Shown: positions 48,824 through 59,339 of the stretch, in pieces
Numbering within the stretch: the first letter of the stretch is position 1
Layout of the letters: each line of letters begins with the position of its first letter
NCBI GenBank assembly: GCA_022496805.1
Contig: CM040092.1
Location: 13,596,113-13,660,112 of the forward strand
Direction: 5' to 3'
From: Pohlia nutans
Lineage: Eukaryota > Streptophyta > Bryopsida > Bryales > Mniaceae
DNA: 64,000 nucleotides
Program-made: the position numbers and the translations under genes
The notes under the pieces: generated by a model
Seen by the model: the letters and a program-made list of their open reading frames with translations, nothing else
Told to the model about the DNA's origin: nothing
The model's database searches: none

Positions 48824-49638
48824 TTGATCCCTAAGCATCCCTAGCTTTTTTGGGCTTAAAATCATCATTGCTTTTGATGTGTTATAGGTTTAAATGTAAG
48901 TGAGGTATAGGAATCTCAACTGTACAATCTTGTAATATACATGTTGTAGATCATGTGAATCAAATTTGGAGTCATTTGGCCATATAGATTCCAAGATCAT
49001 AGTGTTTTAGTGTAAAAAAAGGATGCTGAAATTTTCCTAGCAACACAGTTAAAGGTGAAATTCGTTTTCAAAATTACTCAAATGAAAAACTTTGAACTAT
49101 AAAGTAGTTCAAAATCATCATATAAACACATAGGTACCAATTAAAACTCATGAAAAAAATTAATGTGCCCTTAAATGGCCTTGCAATGTCAAAAAGTAGC
49201 CCGAAAAGTGATCGATTTGACCCAAAAAGCAAAAAGTGTCCAAACTAGACCCGTGCACTAAATTGACTCCCAAACATTCAGAACAACATGGATTGACATG
49301 AACATTTTACCATGATAACTAGACTTCAAGGGGAATCCAACCCAACAAGTTTTATTGAAAACGGACTTGGGATGAAGGAGATACAAGCCCCCGAAGTTGC
49401 AGCCATCAAAATGCACAAAAACTGTCCAAAAAAAAGATACCTACTTTCGAACGATCACCAAAAATTCAATAAGTCTTGGATTGATCTGAAATTTTTACCA
49501 CACATTCCATACATCATGCGGTTTGTTTTTCCAAAATTTCATTAAAATCGGACCTGTTTTGCAAAAGTTACAGCTCTTCAAAGGTGAATGTACCCCAAAA
49601 ACGTCCAAAATATGGACGTCGGGACGGTTAGGGGTTAA
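48824..49638 (+). mobile_element. TTAA-type MITE, long variant
   Basis: The left end is TTGA-TCCCTAAGCATCCC and the right GGGACGGTTAGGGG-TTAA. The hairpin CGTCCA-AAATA-TGGACG inside the right end is perfect. 815 bp. The GC-richer segment 49270-49560 includes a 77-codon open frame with no recognisable motif. Confidence 0.75.
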
Positions 49639-49639
49639 A

Positions 49640-50610
49640 GGGAAACAGTTTCACAATTTCATAGTGTGACATTCCTAACGGCTACCCCAAGCATGCTTGT
49701 ACCCACCTTCCTATAATGACCTATTTATAAGTATCTACTGGCAACGTGCTTATGTTAATGAACATCAATGTTGTGTTGGTATCATTTTTTTGGTATATTA
49801 TTAACAATAGTATATTTATATTCTTTAAATATAACAACTAGTTTGAATATGTTGAATTATTTACTCAATTAGTATGCACGCTTGCGTAATATTGTATTAA
49901 TATCATAAACTGGACTTATATATTGTAGTTATTTTTTGATCCACAAAGATTTAGAGGTATTTTTGTTCCAAAACACATCAAAACTGTCATTTCTAATGCA
50001 TTGAGACAAAATGAATGAAAAATGTTTTACATTTGTTTCATATCCAATTGTAGGATCTTGCACCAATCTAGTGTTAAAACATGTGAAAATCATGTTAGGA
50101 GACTTTGAATCTTTTTAATAATTTAATTTTTTTGCATTATGAAAAGTTGAGTTTTTGAGATTATTTTGAAATATTGAAATGAGAATCTAAGAAAAAAATC
50201 AAGAAAAACTTCAATTTTCATTGTTTAAAAATTTATTAAGTAGAAGTATGTACACGATGAAAGGAAAATTTAAATTGGTATCATCCGGCGATGCTATAGA
50301 CCAGAATTCAAGGAAAAGTGGTAGGGAATGTATTGATAGCCGGGGCAAAGTGGAAGCAGGCACCCCGCTATCTTCTCATAAGTTCATTAAAGCTCTGCTC
50401 AACCATCTCCACCTTGTTGTCACAATGCACTTAATCCATTCTTGAGCAAATTCTCAATTTGCTATAACATGCGGAATTAGAGAATCAAGCCTTGCTTCCT
50501 CAACTCCTTTCCAAAGCATCAATCCATTTCATTTTTGATTGAGAAAATCCAATTTTCTCTCCATTATTCTCTCAAAACTGAACTCATAGGGTTTGATTTG
50601 ACGTTCAAGG
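49640..50610. other. AT-rich spacer
   Basis: No gene recognised; 50140-50270 resembles the dispersed sequence near 9660 and 31470. Confidence 0.5.
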
Positions 50611-50611
50611 A

Positions 50612-51161
50612 TTAACCCCTAAGTGACCAATCGACCATTTTTTGATCGCAGCCCAAACAACAGTGACTGCCCATGGTCAAGAAATGACATTTTTCAAGTT
50701 TTGATTTTTTTGTCGAAATTGGAGGTGTTGATCATGTTTTAGTGTTGTTTGATGCATTTCATTTGCAATATTGAGGTTTGCTAAGGAATTTTTTCAAAGA
50801 CAAAGATCTCAATATTGTCCAAGTGTTATAAAACTTTCTATTTCGGGAAAGTGATGATCTCCCCGTTGAAATTTTTTCCTTTTTAAAATTTAGAATATAA
50901 TGTCTAGTTTTAACCAATCATAGTTACCAGATTTTAAATTCTAAAAATATAAATTGTAATTTTGATGAATATTAAAAGGTAAATGCTTCTAAATTCATTA
51001 ATGAGTATCTAAAACTATTTTTGGAAGTTTGACTGTACAGATAATTACTAAACATCATGCTTCTCATTTCCACTTTTGGACCAAATTTCATCAAAGTTGC
51101 AGAAGTAACATTTTATAACACATCTAGGTTTTCCTCTTACCCTCTATCATTTAGGGGTTAA
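50612..51161 (+). mobile_element. TTAA-flanked MITE, family D
   Basis: The ends are TTAA-CCCCTAAGTGACC and CTATCATTTAGGGG-TTAA. It matches 26494-27037 along its length. Hairpin CGACCA-TTTT-TTGATCG, imperfect. 550 bp. Confidence 0.88.
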
Positions 51162-52487
51162 GCTTGTTCTAAACTGATATTTCATTGATTTGTAATTGGG
51201 TAAAACCTAGGGTAAAAACTTCAAATACTCATATTTATCTAGTGTAAAGAAAATTGAAACCAATTCAACATTGGTTTAAACTCTAAACTATGTTATCTTC
51301 AAATACTTTTTTTTAAAATTAAATAAAATGAAAAGATTTAATTTTAATTTTATTTGTAGTATGTATCACAAATTTGATTTTATTCATGTTTTTCTATTTT
51401 TTTAAAAGCAATAAAAATATATCTTTTTATATAGAAAAGAATAGGAAAAAAAACAATAGTTTAAAAAACTTGCTATTTGAATTGACTAATAATATTTTGG
51501 TCATTGAGATTCACATATTTTACTCATGAATCCAATTTATAATTTTAACCAATCACATCAAATTTAAAAATCTAAAATAACTTTCAAAGATAATTTTTAA
51601 TCATCGTGTTATACATCTTCCTTTAGAAAGATTTTTTTTTTTTTTAATCAAAGATGTGAAAATCATAAGTTATAACACATCTAACTTTTACCGAATACAC
51701 ACAATTCTTTAGGTACACAACACCATTATGTATATGTATAAAAATATGCGTACATTTGTTCCTATCTATTATGACATATTTGGGTAGTCTTAATTTCAAG
51801 GTGACAAACATGGATTAATCACATATTAAATGACTTGTCACATGTGTATTGCTTGAACAATATATTTGTCATATTATGAAGTGTCATATTATTAAGGGTA
51901 GACTGTATAAAGGAAAAAAATTAGTACCTAGTGGTGTGATTGAAACACCTTCAAATAAGGTCACCATACTCATTATCATCACTAATCATGCTAAATATAG
52001 TTACTGTAGGTGGAGGGTAGGGTTGGCAACAAGTATTTTTTTAAATGCCAATTATTTTGGGTAATTGTTCTTGCAAAAATAGTTTTCTGTATGGTGGAAA
52101 AGAAAATCTTGAAGAATATTTGTGAACATTTCATTTGCTAAAGCTTATTTTGAATTTTTTTAAATATTCAACACAAATGTGTTGATCCCGCCCTCCACCT
52201 ACATTACTATCATTAATTAACATTTATTTTAATTGAATCACAATATTGACAAATAATAAAGAATTCAAATGTATTTAGTACCAATATGAATTATTTGTAC
52301 AATACATGAATAAGGTATACATTTTCAAAGAGTTAGAACATAAGCACACTATAAATGAACACTAAACTTGATGTTCAAAAGGTGTACATGTTCATAATGA
52401 ATATCTTCATTCTCGACAAGATGTAGTTAGATTTTAGCTAGGACACAATTCTAGAACAATGATGATTATGAGTGCACTGACCTTCCT
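51162..52487. other. AT-rich intergenic stretch
   Basis: No recognisable gene or paired element ends. Confidence 0.55.
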
Positions 52488-52740
52488 TTAACCCCTAAAG
52501 GATCAAGAAGCCCAAATTGGATCTCATGATTTTCTTGATAAATTTGAGTAGGTCTTATGTGAAGTTCCTTCTGTTCAATTTTTATTTTTATTTATTTTTA
52601 TTTTTTTATTTAACATATGAAATATTTTTCACTGATTACGGTGATAGAAAATTTGGTCCCATATGAATTATATTTCTCACAATATGACCTATTGAATTTG
52701 TCATTTTAGAATCATGAATCCTTGGTTCTTTTGGGGATAA
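52488..52740 (+). mobile_element. TTAA-flanked MITE, family C, head-to-head partner 1
   Basis: The left end is TTAA-CCCCTAAAGGATCAAG and the right end CTTGGTTCTTTTGGGG-ATAA. The terminal tetranucleotide is shared with the next, oppositely oriented copy. 253 bp. Confidence 0.88.
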
Positions 52741-52982
52741 CTCCTAAAGAACCAAGGATTCATGGTTTTAAAATGACAAATTAAAAAAATCATATTGTGA
52801 AAAATATAATTTAAATGGGACCAAATTTTATATCAGTGGAATTAGTGAAGAATATACATATACTGAATTTTTCTTAAAAAGAAAAATTGAACAAAAGAAA
52901 ACCTACATAAACTGACCTACTCAAAACTACTAAATTAAAAACATGAAGCCCCCTGTGGGCCTTATGGTCCTTTAGGGGTTAA
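52737..52982 (-). mobile_element. TTAA-flanked MITE, family C, head-to-head partner 2
   Basis: The left end is ATAA-CTCCTAAAGAACCAAG and the right end TATGGTCCTTTAGGGG-TTAA. Together with the previous copy it forms a near-palindrome of about 490 bp centred on ATAA. 246 bp. Confidence 0.88.
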
Positions 52983-52989
52983 ATGCAAA

Positions 52990-54000
52990 CAGAGGCTGGG
53001 CTTGCAAACCGTGCTTGAGCCAAAATTAATGATGAAATATGTACTGGGAGTGCATGACAGTGATCGAAGAAATTGTTGCACCAATCACAAAGAAGAGAGG
53101 GCCATGGGAAAAAGCTCCTATTGGTTCTGGGGCTCTTCAATTTCCTTATCAGAAGAGTGTTGAGGAACTGTGGGAGAGTGTGGAGACAGTGTGCACTAGT
53201 GTGCAGGGACTGTGCAGTATTGGGAAGAGAGTGTGCATCCCTGTGCACCCCAAAAATCCCCTTTTTACACACCTCAACACCCATTCCATTAGTACCTTTT
53301 AAAACCAGATTTCACGCCCACGCCAATTAATACCCACCCTAATTGAAACAACCAGTCAAAACTTACTAATACCATATACATATACATCTCTTATCTGCTA
53401 CCAAAACAAAAGCCCCAACTCAATGAATGCAAACCACAATCCATTCAGCAACTCAAATTTCTCCTAAGACCATTGTGAATTAAGACCATTGTGAATATTT
53501 ATTAAAGAGTCTGTTATACTAATTCTTCAAGTGCTTCCCTTATCCTCCTTCACTAAAACAAACACTGATGTTAGTTCTATTGACAAATCTTAGAACCGTC
53601 GTAAATGATGAGCTTTCAAGGTCCAGAAGTAATGAAATTTTCTGCTAGTGTACGCTATGGTCAGATTCACAAATTATCTTAGGTCTAACCATATTAAATG
53701 ATGAGCTTTCAAGGTCCAGTAGTGAAATTTTCTGATTACCGTATGGTCAGATTCAGCAAGCAATAGACGAACTAAATTAATTTTAGAGCCCTAGAGCTTT
53801 AGATGCCTAGTTTCTCTAAATTTTTGGGTATTCAACATTTTTCCAAATTTTGAGTAGACTGTATAAAAACAGTCAAAATTTAAGGCGAAATTTAGTAATG
53901 TATGTCTTGAGGATTTCCTTACCATTCATCATTTAGCTATTTAGCTTTCAAAATTTCAGAAGACTTTCAACATCTCGTTTTAGAAATCTGACAATAGCGT
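52990..54000. other. upstream region of the LHC gene
   Basis: 53039-53302 is open on both strands (about 87 and 101 codons) but no family is recognised. GAGCTTTCAAGGTCCAG occurs twice (53608 and 53705), within a local duplication. A TATAAAAAC motif lies at 53872, about 390 bp before the LHC start codon and too far to be assigned with confidence. Confidence 0.45.
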
Positions 54001-54263
54001 AGGGTATATTAGTGACTTGAGAATTTGCCCAGGTAAGTGGAAAGCGGAGGTAATTACGCAACGAATGGGAAGGCGAGACTAGTATCCGGTCCACCAGTCG
54101 AGATGCACCGTTCATCAGCAGTCCGATTTGTGGTTCAGCTCAGCCTCGATCAGTCTTCAAAGTGGACTGATCGATCGGTACTAGAATTCATTCTCAGCTT
54201 CGATCGGTTTCTCGTAACTTATTGTATCGATCCAGAATTAGTTTGTCAGTGTCTTCACAGATC

Positions 54264-54464
54264 ATGGCTGCCATGGCGTCTATGACCACCCTTGCTGTTG
54301 CGCCAGCCATCGCCAGCTCCAGGCGCACTACTGTTTCTCTTCGTGCTTCATCGTCTTCATGGATCTGCCGAGCTAGTACGTCCAAAGACGAGGGGACCCC
54401 CGATACAGTGTCCCAAGCCGTGAGCGATGTGGCCACCGCCGTTAAAGAGGTGGGAATTTGCTGT

Positions 54465-54496
<32 letters not shown>

Positions 54497-57023
54497 TGTT
54501 TCAGTGACAGGAGTTTTAGTTTTGATCGAGTATTTGAAAAATAATAGCTGGTCATCGTTCTCTAAACTATTTTGAGTCTAGAATGGAGAACGGTGTCTGC
54601 TCTAGAATGTCATGTGTTTGGAATTCAGGCAGAGTTTTTTTTCATACTCGTGAAAATGCTGTGATGCTTCAAGTGTCCCAAGCCGTGATCGAGCGATGTG
54701 GCCACCGCCGTTAAAGAGGTGGGAATCACTAACTAGTTGCTGTTCTTTTTTTCTCTGTTTCAGTGACCGGAGTTTAGTTTTGATCGAGTGTTGGGAAAAT
54801 AATAGATGCCTGAATTTTAAACCCATGACATTCTAGAGCAGTCACCGTTCTCAGTCTTTAGTATACAAATTATACCTACACCATCCCAGTCTCACTGTAC
54901 ACTGTGCTCAATGCATATCGTCAGCTAGCTAGCAGCTTCTAGATCGAGACAGTGGCCAGCAAAGCACATGATTGAAAGTTGCATAGAGCCTTTTTCCATC
55001 TTTCATGAAGTGACAAAGTGGCGATATAAAATATTATAGTGGTACTCCATACTTCAACATTCATCGACATATTGGATAGAAGATATCATATATCCATAAT
55101 TTTATGTATTGTTTTCATCCACAATCTGGCGATTTCATCCGAGATTTGTTTTTGATTTGAAGTTTTCTTGCAAAAAACTTCATGGTTTCTGGCGATATTT
55201 TTCCAAAAAAGAAAACCCCACTGATCTGATTCATGTGAGCGTTGATATATGATTGTCCAGGCCGCGACAGATGCAGTGGAAGAGGTACAAGCAGCGACCA
55301 CAGCGACCATCGTCGACGAGACTCCAGTAACGACGACGACCAGCAGCAACGTTGTCGACGGGAGTTCCAAAGCTAAAAGCTTGACAGGCGCGGCAGCGTG
55401 GTACCAGGAATACGGGCGTTCCGTGGCGCCGGGTATCGACGCGCGCGAGTTCTACTACGGGGCGAACCGGCCGCTGTGGAAGGGCCCGTTTACGCAGCCC
55501 CAAGACGTGCCGGCGTGGCTCACGGGCGAGTTCCCCGGTGACTATGGCTGCGACATCTTCAAGCTCGTCCGTCTCCCCAAAAACTACGCGCGCCTGCGCT
55601 CCCAGGCAAGCAAGCATGACATTCTCCTACTAGCCTGTTTTCGATCTTCACACAATTGGGAACTTCAAAGTTGCAGTAATTATATAATTCTAGATTCTCA
55701 CGGAGCACAGGCTCACTTTTTGGATTGGCTTGGTCCTTCTACTGCTGTGTAGGCATCTTGCCTTGGTCTTTACAGTACCACTGTACACCTTCAATTCATT
55801 ATTTTTTCTAACTTCTAGAAAAGAGCCCCAATTGAACCTTTTTAAGCAAGTTATACATTCTGGCTCATTCTGACATTGTTTTGATGCACTCATAACTAGG
55901 ATCATACACTCTGTGCTACGTTGAACGTTAGCAAGCAATGTTACAGCCTAGATTTCACAAGGAGCACCTCACTTTTTGGATTGGCTTCGTCCATCTTCTA
56001 CTAACAGTGCTGTTGTGGAGGCATCTTGGCTTGGTACCTCGACAATGAAGAATGATGCTTCTACAGTAACACCTTCAATTCATTATTTTTTCTTTTAGAA
56101 AAGGGCCCAAGTTGATCCAGTTCAAGCATGTTATGCATTTTGGCTCATTTGGACATTGTTTTGATGCACTCACTACTAGGATTGTACACTTTGATCTTCG
56201 TTTGTTGGCAGCGAATGGGGAACCGTAATGTTGTTATTAATAGCTATTCCCTAACAAGTGTAGCAATCAATGTCTGATCTACTCGTTACTTTTGGTTAAT
56301 ACACTCAAACCTCTTTAATCTTATCATCTAGGATCCCAACTTTTTCATTGTAATCTGTGTTGTAGTCTATAGAGTGTCATTATAGAGGTCATGATAAAAA
56401 GGTTTGAGTGCATTTTTGTAATGAAATTAGTCTTAAATTGGTAATAACATTACTAATCCATGCAATTGGGGTGTGTTTGCTCAATAGCGTAGCTGAGCCT
56501 AGTGAACAGAGCTAGAATAGCCATTTATTGTGGAGGTAGCTATTTGGCTAAAGGATTTGGGTTCTTGCAGGAGCTGATGAATGGGCGGTGGGCCATGCTG
56601 GGTATCGTTGGGTGTTTGGCCCCGGAGCTCATCAACCCAAACTCACTTCCCGGGTATGAGCCCGTGTGGTTCAAGACCGGTGCGCAGATCTTCTCCGAGG
56701 CGGGTATCGACTACCTGGGCGTGCCGGGCTTTATTAGCGCGCACAGCTTGTTCGCCGTCGTGGTGTCCCAAGCACTCCTCATGGGGTTGGCAGAATGGGC
56801 CCGCATTAGGTTTGTGCCCGAGGGCGCGGACCCGTTCTACCCCGGCGGGAAGAAGTTCGACCCATTAGGATTTGGTTTCGACCCGGAGATTTTGGCCGAG
56901 TTGAAAGTGAAGGAGATTAAGAACGGAAGGTTGGCCATGATGGCCATGGCGGGTCTGTTTGCGCAGGGCGCACTCACTGGGGTCAGTCCCCTCCAGAACT
57001 TCCACGACTACTTCCAAATCTAG
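54264..57023 (+). CDS. chlorophyll a/b-binding antenna protein, LHCB9-like (3 exons, 327 aa)
   Basis: Exons are 54264-54449, 55261-55605 and 56571-57023, all joined in phase 0. The protein is a thylakoid pigment-binding antenna subunit. Residues 1-40 look like a chloroplast transit peptide (Ala/Ser/Thr/Arg-rich); 41-105 is an unusual acidic, Thr/Val-rich extension; then YYGANR (127-132, where LHCII has WYG..R), WLTGEFPGDYG (148-158), helix B from E178 with N181 and R183, helix C with Q244, E252 and R255, helix A with E292, N295, R297 and Q309. The loop VWFKTGAQIFSE (208-219) and ELKVKEIKNGR are LHCII-like, but Asn181 replaces the usual His, as in red-shifted LHCA3/4 and moss LHCB9. The C-terminus is short and has Tyr324 where LHCII has the ligand His212. 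The start was chosen for the context ATCATGGCTG and the transit peptide; an in-frame ATG lies 42 bp upstream. LHC family is certain; the LHCB9 label is inferred and no symbol is assigned. Confidence 0.9.
54407..54800 (+). repeat. duplicated exon 1/intron 1 junction
   Basis: 54407-54545 (AGTGTCCCAAGCCGTG...GCCGTTAAAGAGGTGGGAAT and the following intron) recurs at 54672-54800. The copy has a 4-bp insertion (GTGATCGAGCG for GTGAGCG) and lacks the (TTTC)n run, so inclusion as an extra exon would shift the frame. Confidence 0.9.
54450..55260 (+). other. intron 1 of the LHC gene
   Basis: 811 bp with donor GAG|GTGGGA and acceptor ATTGTCCAG|GCC. It contains a (TTTC)n run at 54464-54498 and the duplicated exon/intron junction inside an inverted repeat. 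Confidence 0.85.
54586..54852. repeat. inverted repeat flanking the duplicated junction
   Basis: The left arm 54586-54631 (GAGAACGGTG.CTGCTCTAG, AATGTCATG, AATTCAGGCA) is the inverted match of 54807-54852 with a few mismatches. The loop between them is essentially the duplicated exon 1/intron 1 piece. Confidence 0.9.
55688..56196. repeat. tandem duplication within LHC intron 2
   Basis: Unit 1 (55688-55916) and unit 2 (55948-56196) share CTCACTTTTTGGATTGGCTT, CACCTTCAATTCATTATTTT, then GACATTGTTTTGATGCACTC. They are offset by about 260 bp and clearly diverged. Confidence 0.88.
56299..56417. repeat. inverted repeat (MITE-like) in LHC intron 2
   Basis: ACACTCAAACCTCTTTAAT near 56303 pairs with AAAAGGTTTGAGTGCA near 56398, and inner TTATCAT with ATGATAA. 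About 115 bp. No clear target duplication. Confidence 0.6.
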
Positions 57024-57165
57024 ATTGGTTTCCTTGTATGCTAAGCTACTGTAAGTTGTCTATTAATGTTTGATTGTGAGATGATATACATGGATAAACA
57101 GATTACCCAAAAAAAAAAACACTTTATTTACTATGGTCTTCGAGTTAGTGTTATGATTATTATTA

Positions 57166-57341
57166 CACTACAAGCAGAGGCGTCGTTTCTCACTCTGGAG
57201 GATCCTGTTCATTGTCGCTTTTCACTGTACATGCTTGTCCTGTCCTACGTGACGAATCACACTCACCAAGTCCAACCCAAAAATTGGTGAGTGCAAAGTG
57301 ACGCCAGAAGGAGTGAAAAGCGACGCCTTCTCCTTGTAGTG
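57166..57341. mobile_element. CACTA-type MITE (M1), third copy
   Basis: The left CACTACAAGCAGAGGCGTCG is inverted relative to the right AAGCGACGCCTTCTCCTTGTAGTG. The flanks TTA and CTA differ at one base. 176 bp, located about 140 bp after the LHC stop codon. Confidence 0.88.
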
Positions 57342-58197
57342 CTATTGCTTGTGAGATGAGGAAATTAAATCCTCTGTAGAGTGTGGGTGCTTGCATATTG
57401 TACCGTTCTGGGATTAATATACATAGATTTCATTACACTCTAGAGCAGTGTTGGCTGCCCATCTTTTTCACTGCTGTCATTGTTGAATTGAAGAATGATG
57501 ATGTTTGTTATGTTATTGACTGTAAAGTGTGTGTAAAAGGTAGCAGCACCTATTTGCAACCATCTATATACGAAATTTAGAAGAATTCATTGATATACGA
57601 ATTGGAAGTTTTTGACAATGGAAGAAATTTATGATTAAAATTCAAAAGCGAGGAATTCAAATAATAATAACATTGGCCAAAAAGACCATCGTGAATGGAG
57701 AGTTTGTTGAAGGTAGTTCGTCTATATGAGGAAGTGAGAAAGTTCTCCTCCTATAACCAATGCTAGACCTGTTCAAAAAAATGAACAAGCACCTTGAAAT
57801 TTTCAATCACTAGACCCATGCGAAACCCACTGTGACCTATTTGCAACCACTGTAAGAATCACATACAATGTGTGAATGGGAACATGTCATGGATATCGCT
57901 TCTGTTATACGGTTGGTTATGGAACCTGTGCGGGAATGGGTGTTTGCTTGTTGTGTACTGATTGCATAATTCTAGGATTAATGTACATACTTAGGCATAC
58001 ACTAAGACCACTTAATTTATTGATTTTGTCGTATGCTAAGCTAAGTGATGCATTAATTTTTAATTGCAAGATGAGGAAATCCTGTATGTAGAATATGGGT
58101 GCTTGCTTGTTGCTGATTGTATCATTATGAGATTAATATGAGATGAGATGTGTGTCAGAACACCCTGTGATTATATATTGAAAATGGTCTTTGACTG
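57342..58197 (+). repeat. degenerate repeats of the LHC 3' flank
   Basis: GTATGCTAAGCTA, the GGGTGCTTGC(A/T) block and the GATTAATATACATA block just after the LHC gene recur at 57930-58145 and 59990-60090, and TATTTGCAACCA occurs at 57551, 57838 and 60504. The region appears to be several decayed copies of the LHC 3' UTR and flank. No separate gene is visible. Confidence 0.7.
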
Positions 58198-58370
58198 AGT
58201 TTACATGCATGGATGAAGAGGAAGAATAATATTAACTCTAATACTAGTGTGAACAGAGAGTCTATATAGGTATGCAATTTGACTACAGTATTGTAAGCGA
58301 AGTAAATGTACTGTCATTTTTTTCTGTACAAAGAAATGACATTTTGTCTTTTCAGAATAGCTAATACCTA
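58198..58370. repeat. segmental-duplication anchor 1b
   Basis: Partner of 33105-33300. Confidence 0.8.
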
Positions 58371-58789
58371 TTCCCTTGTGTAGTGTCTTGAAAATCTCTC
58401 GTGCCATTACCAACATGATATTGCAATATATCTTGAGTCGCCAATTTAGTTCTTGCCTTCACCCATGTTGTACCACCCATCTAACCAACGTACTTTCCTT
58501 GTACCTTATGCTTAAAATCAGGTGATTTAGGGTTCCATTATTGGTTTGGTATGACATCTTTCTCCTGTGAATCCTTGGACAATGGTTCAATTTAAATACC
58601 CATTTGAGGCCCACTTCTCATAATGACTTTGATTCATTCACTTTAAGTAAGAACTATGTAATAGCAGACCAACACTGGCATGCATCACAACCTAAAAAAA
58701 ATTAAAGTGATAACAATTTGCACCCAACAAACAAAGAACATATATGTTTCTAAAAGGACTACATGGATGCAACCAGACTCCACTCCAGA

Positions 58790-58930
58790 CACTATTAGCA
58801 AAGGTGTTGCTTCTCACTCAGAACAGTGTGAGAGTTCACTGTACACACTTGTCCTACGTGACGAATTGCAATCACTAAGTCTTGAGCGCATGGGCAGTGA
58901 GTGCAAAGTGGCACCCTTCTCCTTGCAGTC
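58790..58930. mobile_element. CACTA-type MITE (M1), fourth, decayed copy
   Basis: The left CACTATTAGCAAAGGTGTTG and internal GTACACACTTGTCCTACGTG match the other copies; the right end CTCCTTGCAGTC has decayed from GTAGTG. Flanked by AGA on both sides (58787-58789, 58931-58933). 141 bp. Confidence 0.85.
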
Positions 58931-59187
58931 AGAAAACGTAAAGACAAAGTTTTGTACTTATGTATCACTGAGTTTGTAGAACCTTGGTTCAAATCTTACA
59001 TCAACTTTCTAGTTTCAAATCATTTTGGTGATACCTTGTGAACTCTGCTGTCTCCCCACTGAGAAGGATCTGCAAAACACTCCTCCCGAAGCTGGTGTTC
59101 AATGATCTGTACTCCACCGGAATCAACTGCGACATACTTCATCCACGTGTCACATTCTCTTCAGAAGGAGAGACCAACCTCAGTCCA

Positions 59188-59320
59188 TCATAGCATAATA
59201 GAGCATTGGGAGCCAACACCTTTTTGCAATAGGACCACATTCTAGTTACAATTAGAAACTAAGTTAATGTGGCAATGACACGGAAGTCCCAAAATTCATG
59301 AAATACAAATGGCATTCCTT
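59188..59320. repeat. dispersed repeat R2, copy 2
   Basis: Partner of 22288-22425. It ends in the same AATACAAATGGCATT. Confidence 0.85.
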
Positions 59321-59339
59321 CATTACTTAAAAAAGTGGT

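Larger units (their letters stand above)
55606..56570 (+). other. intron 2 of the LHC gene (GC-AG type)
   Basis: Donor TCCCAG|GCAAGC and acceptor TTCTTGCAG|GAG. No GT lies close enough to keep the conserved RLRSQ-ELMNGRW junction, so a GC-AG intron is the simplest reading; GC donors usually have this strong AG|GCAAG context. 965 bp. Confidence 0.8.

Noticed and set aside
49312..49545. 77-codon open frame inside the 815-bp TTAA element
   Set aside because: No similarity to a transposase or other family recognised; single copy in the window.
53039..53330. 85-101-codon open frames upstream of the LHC gene
   Set aside because: Open on both strands, no family recognised, no splice or promoter context; chance openness in GC-richer DNA is more likely.
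54222..54263. Upstream in-frame ATG for the LHC protein
   Set aside because: Would add 14 residues before a good transit-peptide start; the ATG at 54264 has the better context.
55606..55752. Continuation of LHC exon 2 into the following open sequence
   Set aside because: It would lose helix B and the conserved ELMNGRW junction; the tail has no LHC similarity and lies in an intron duplication.
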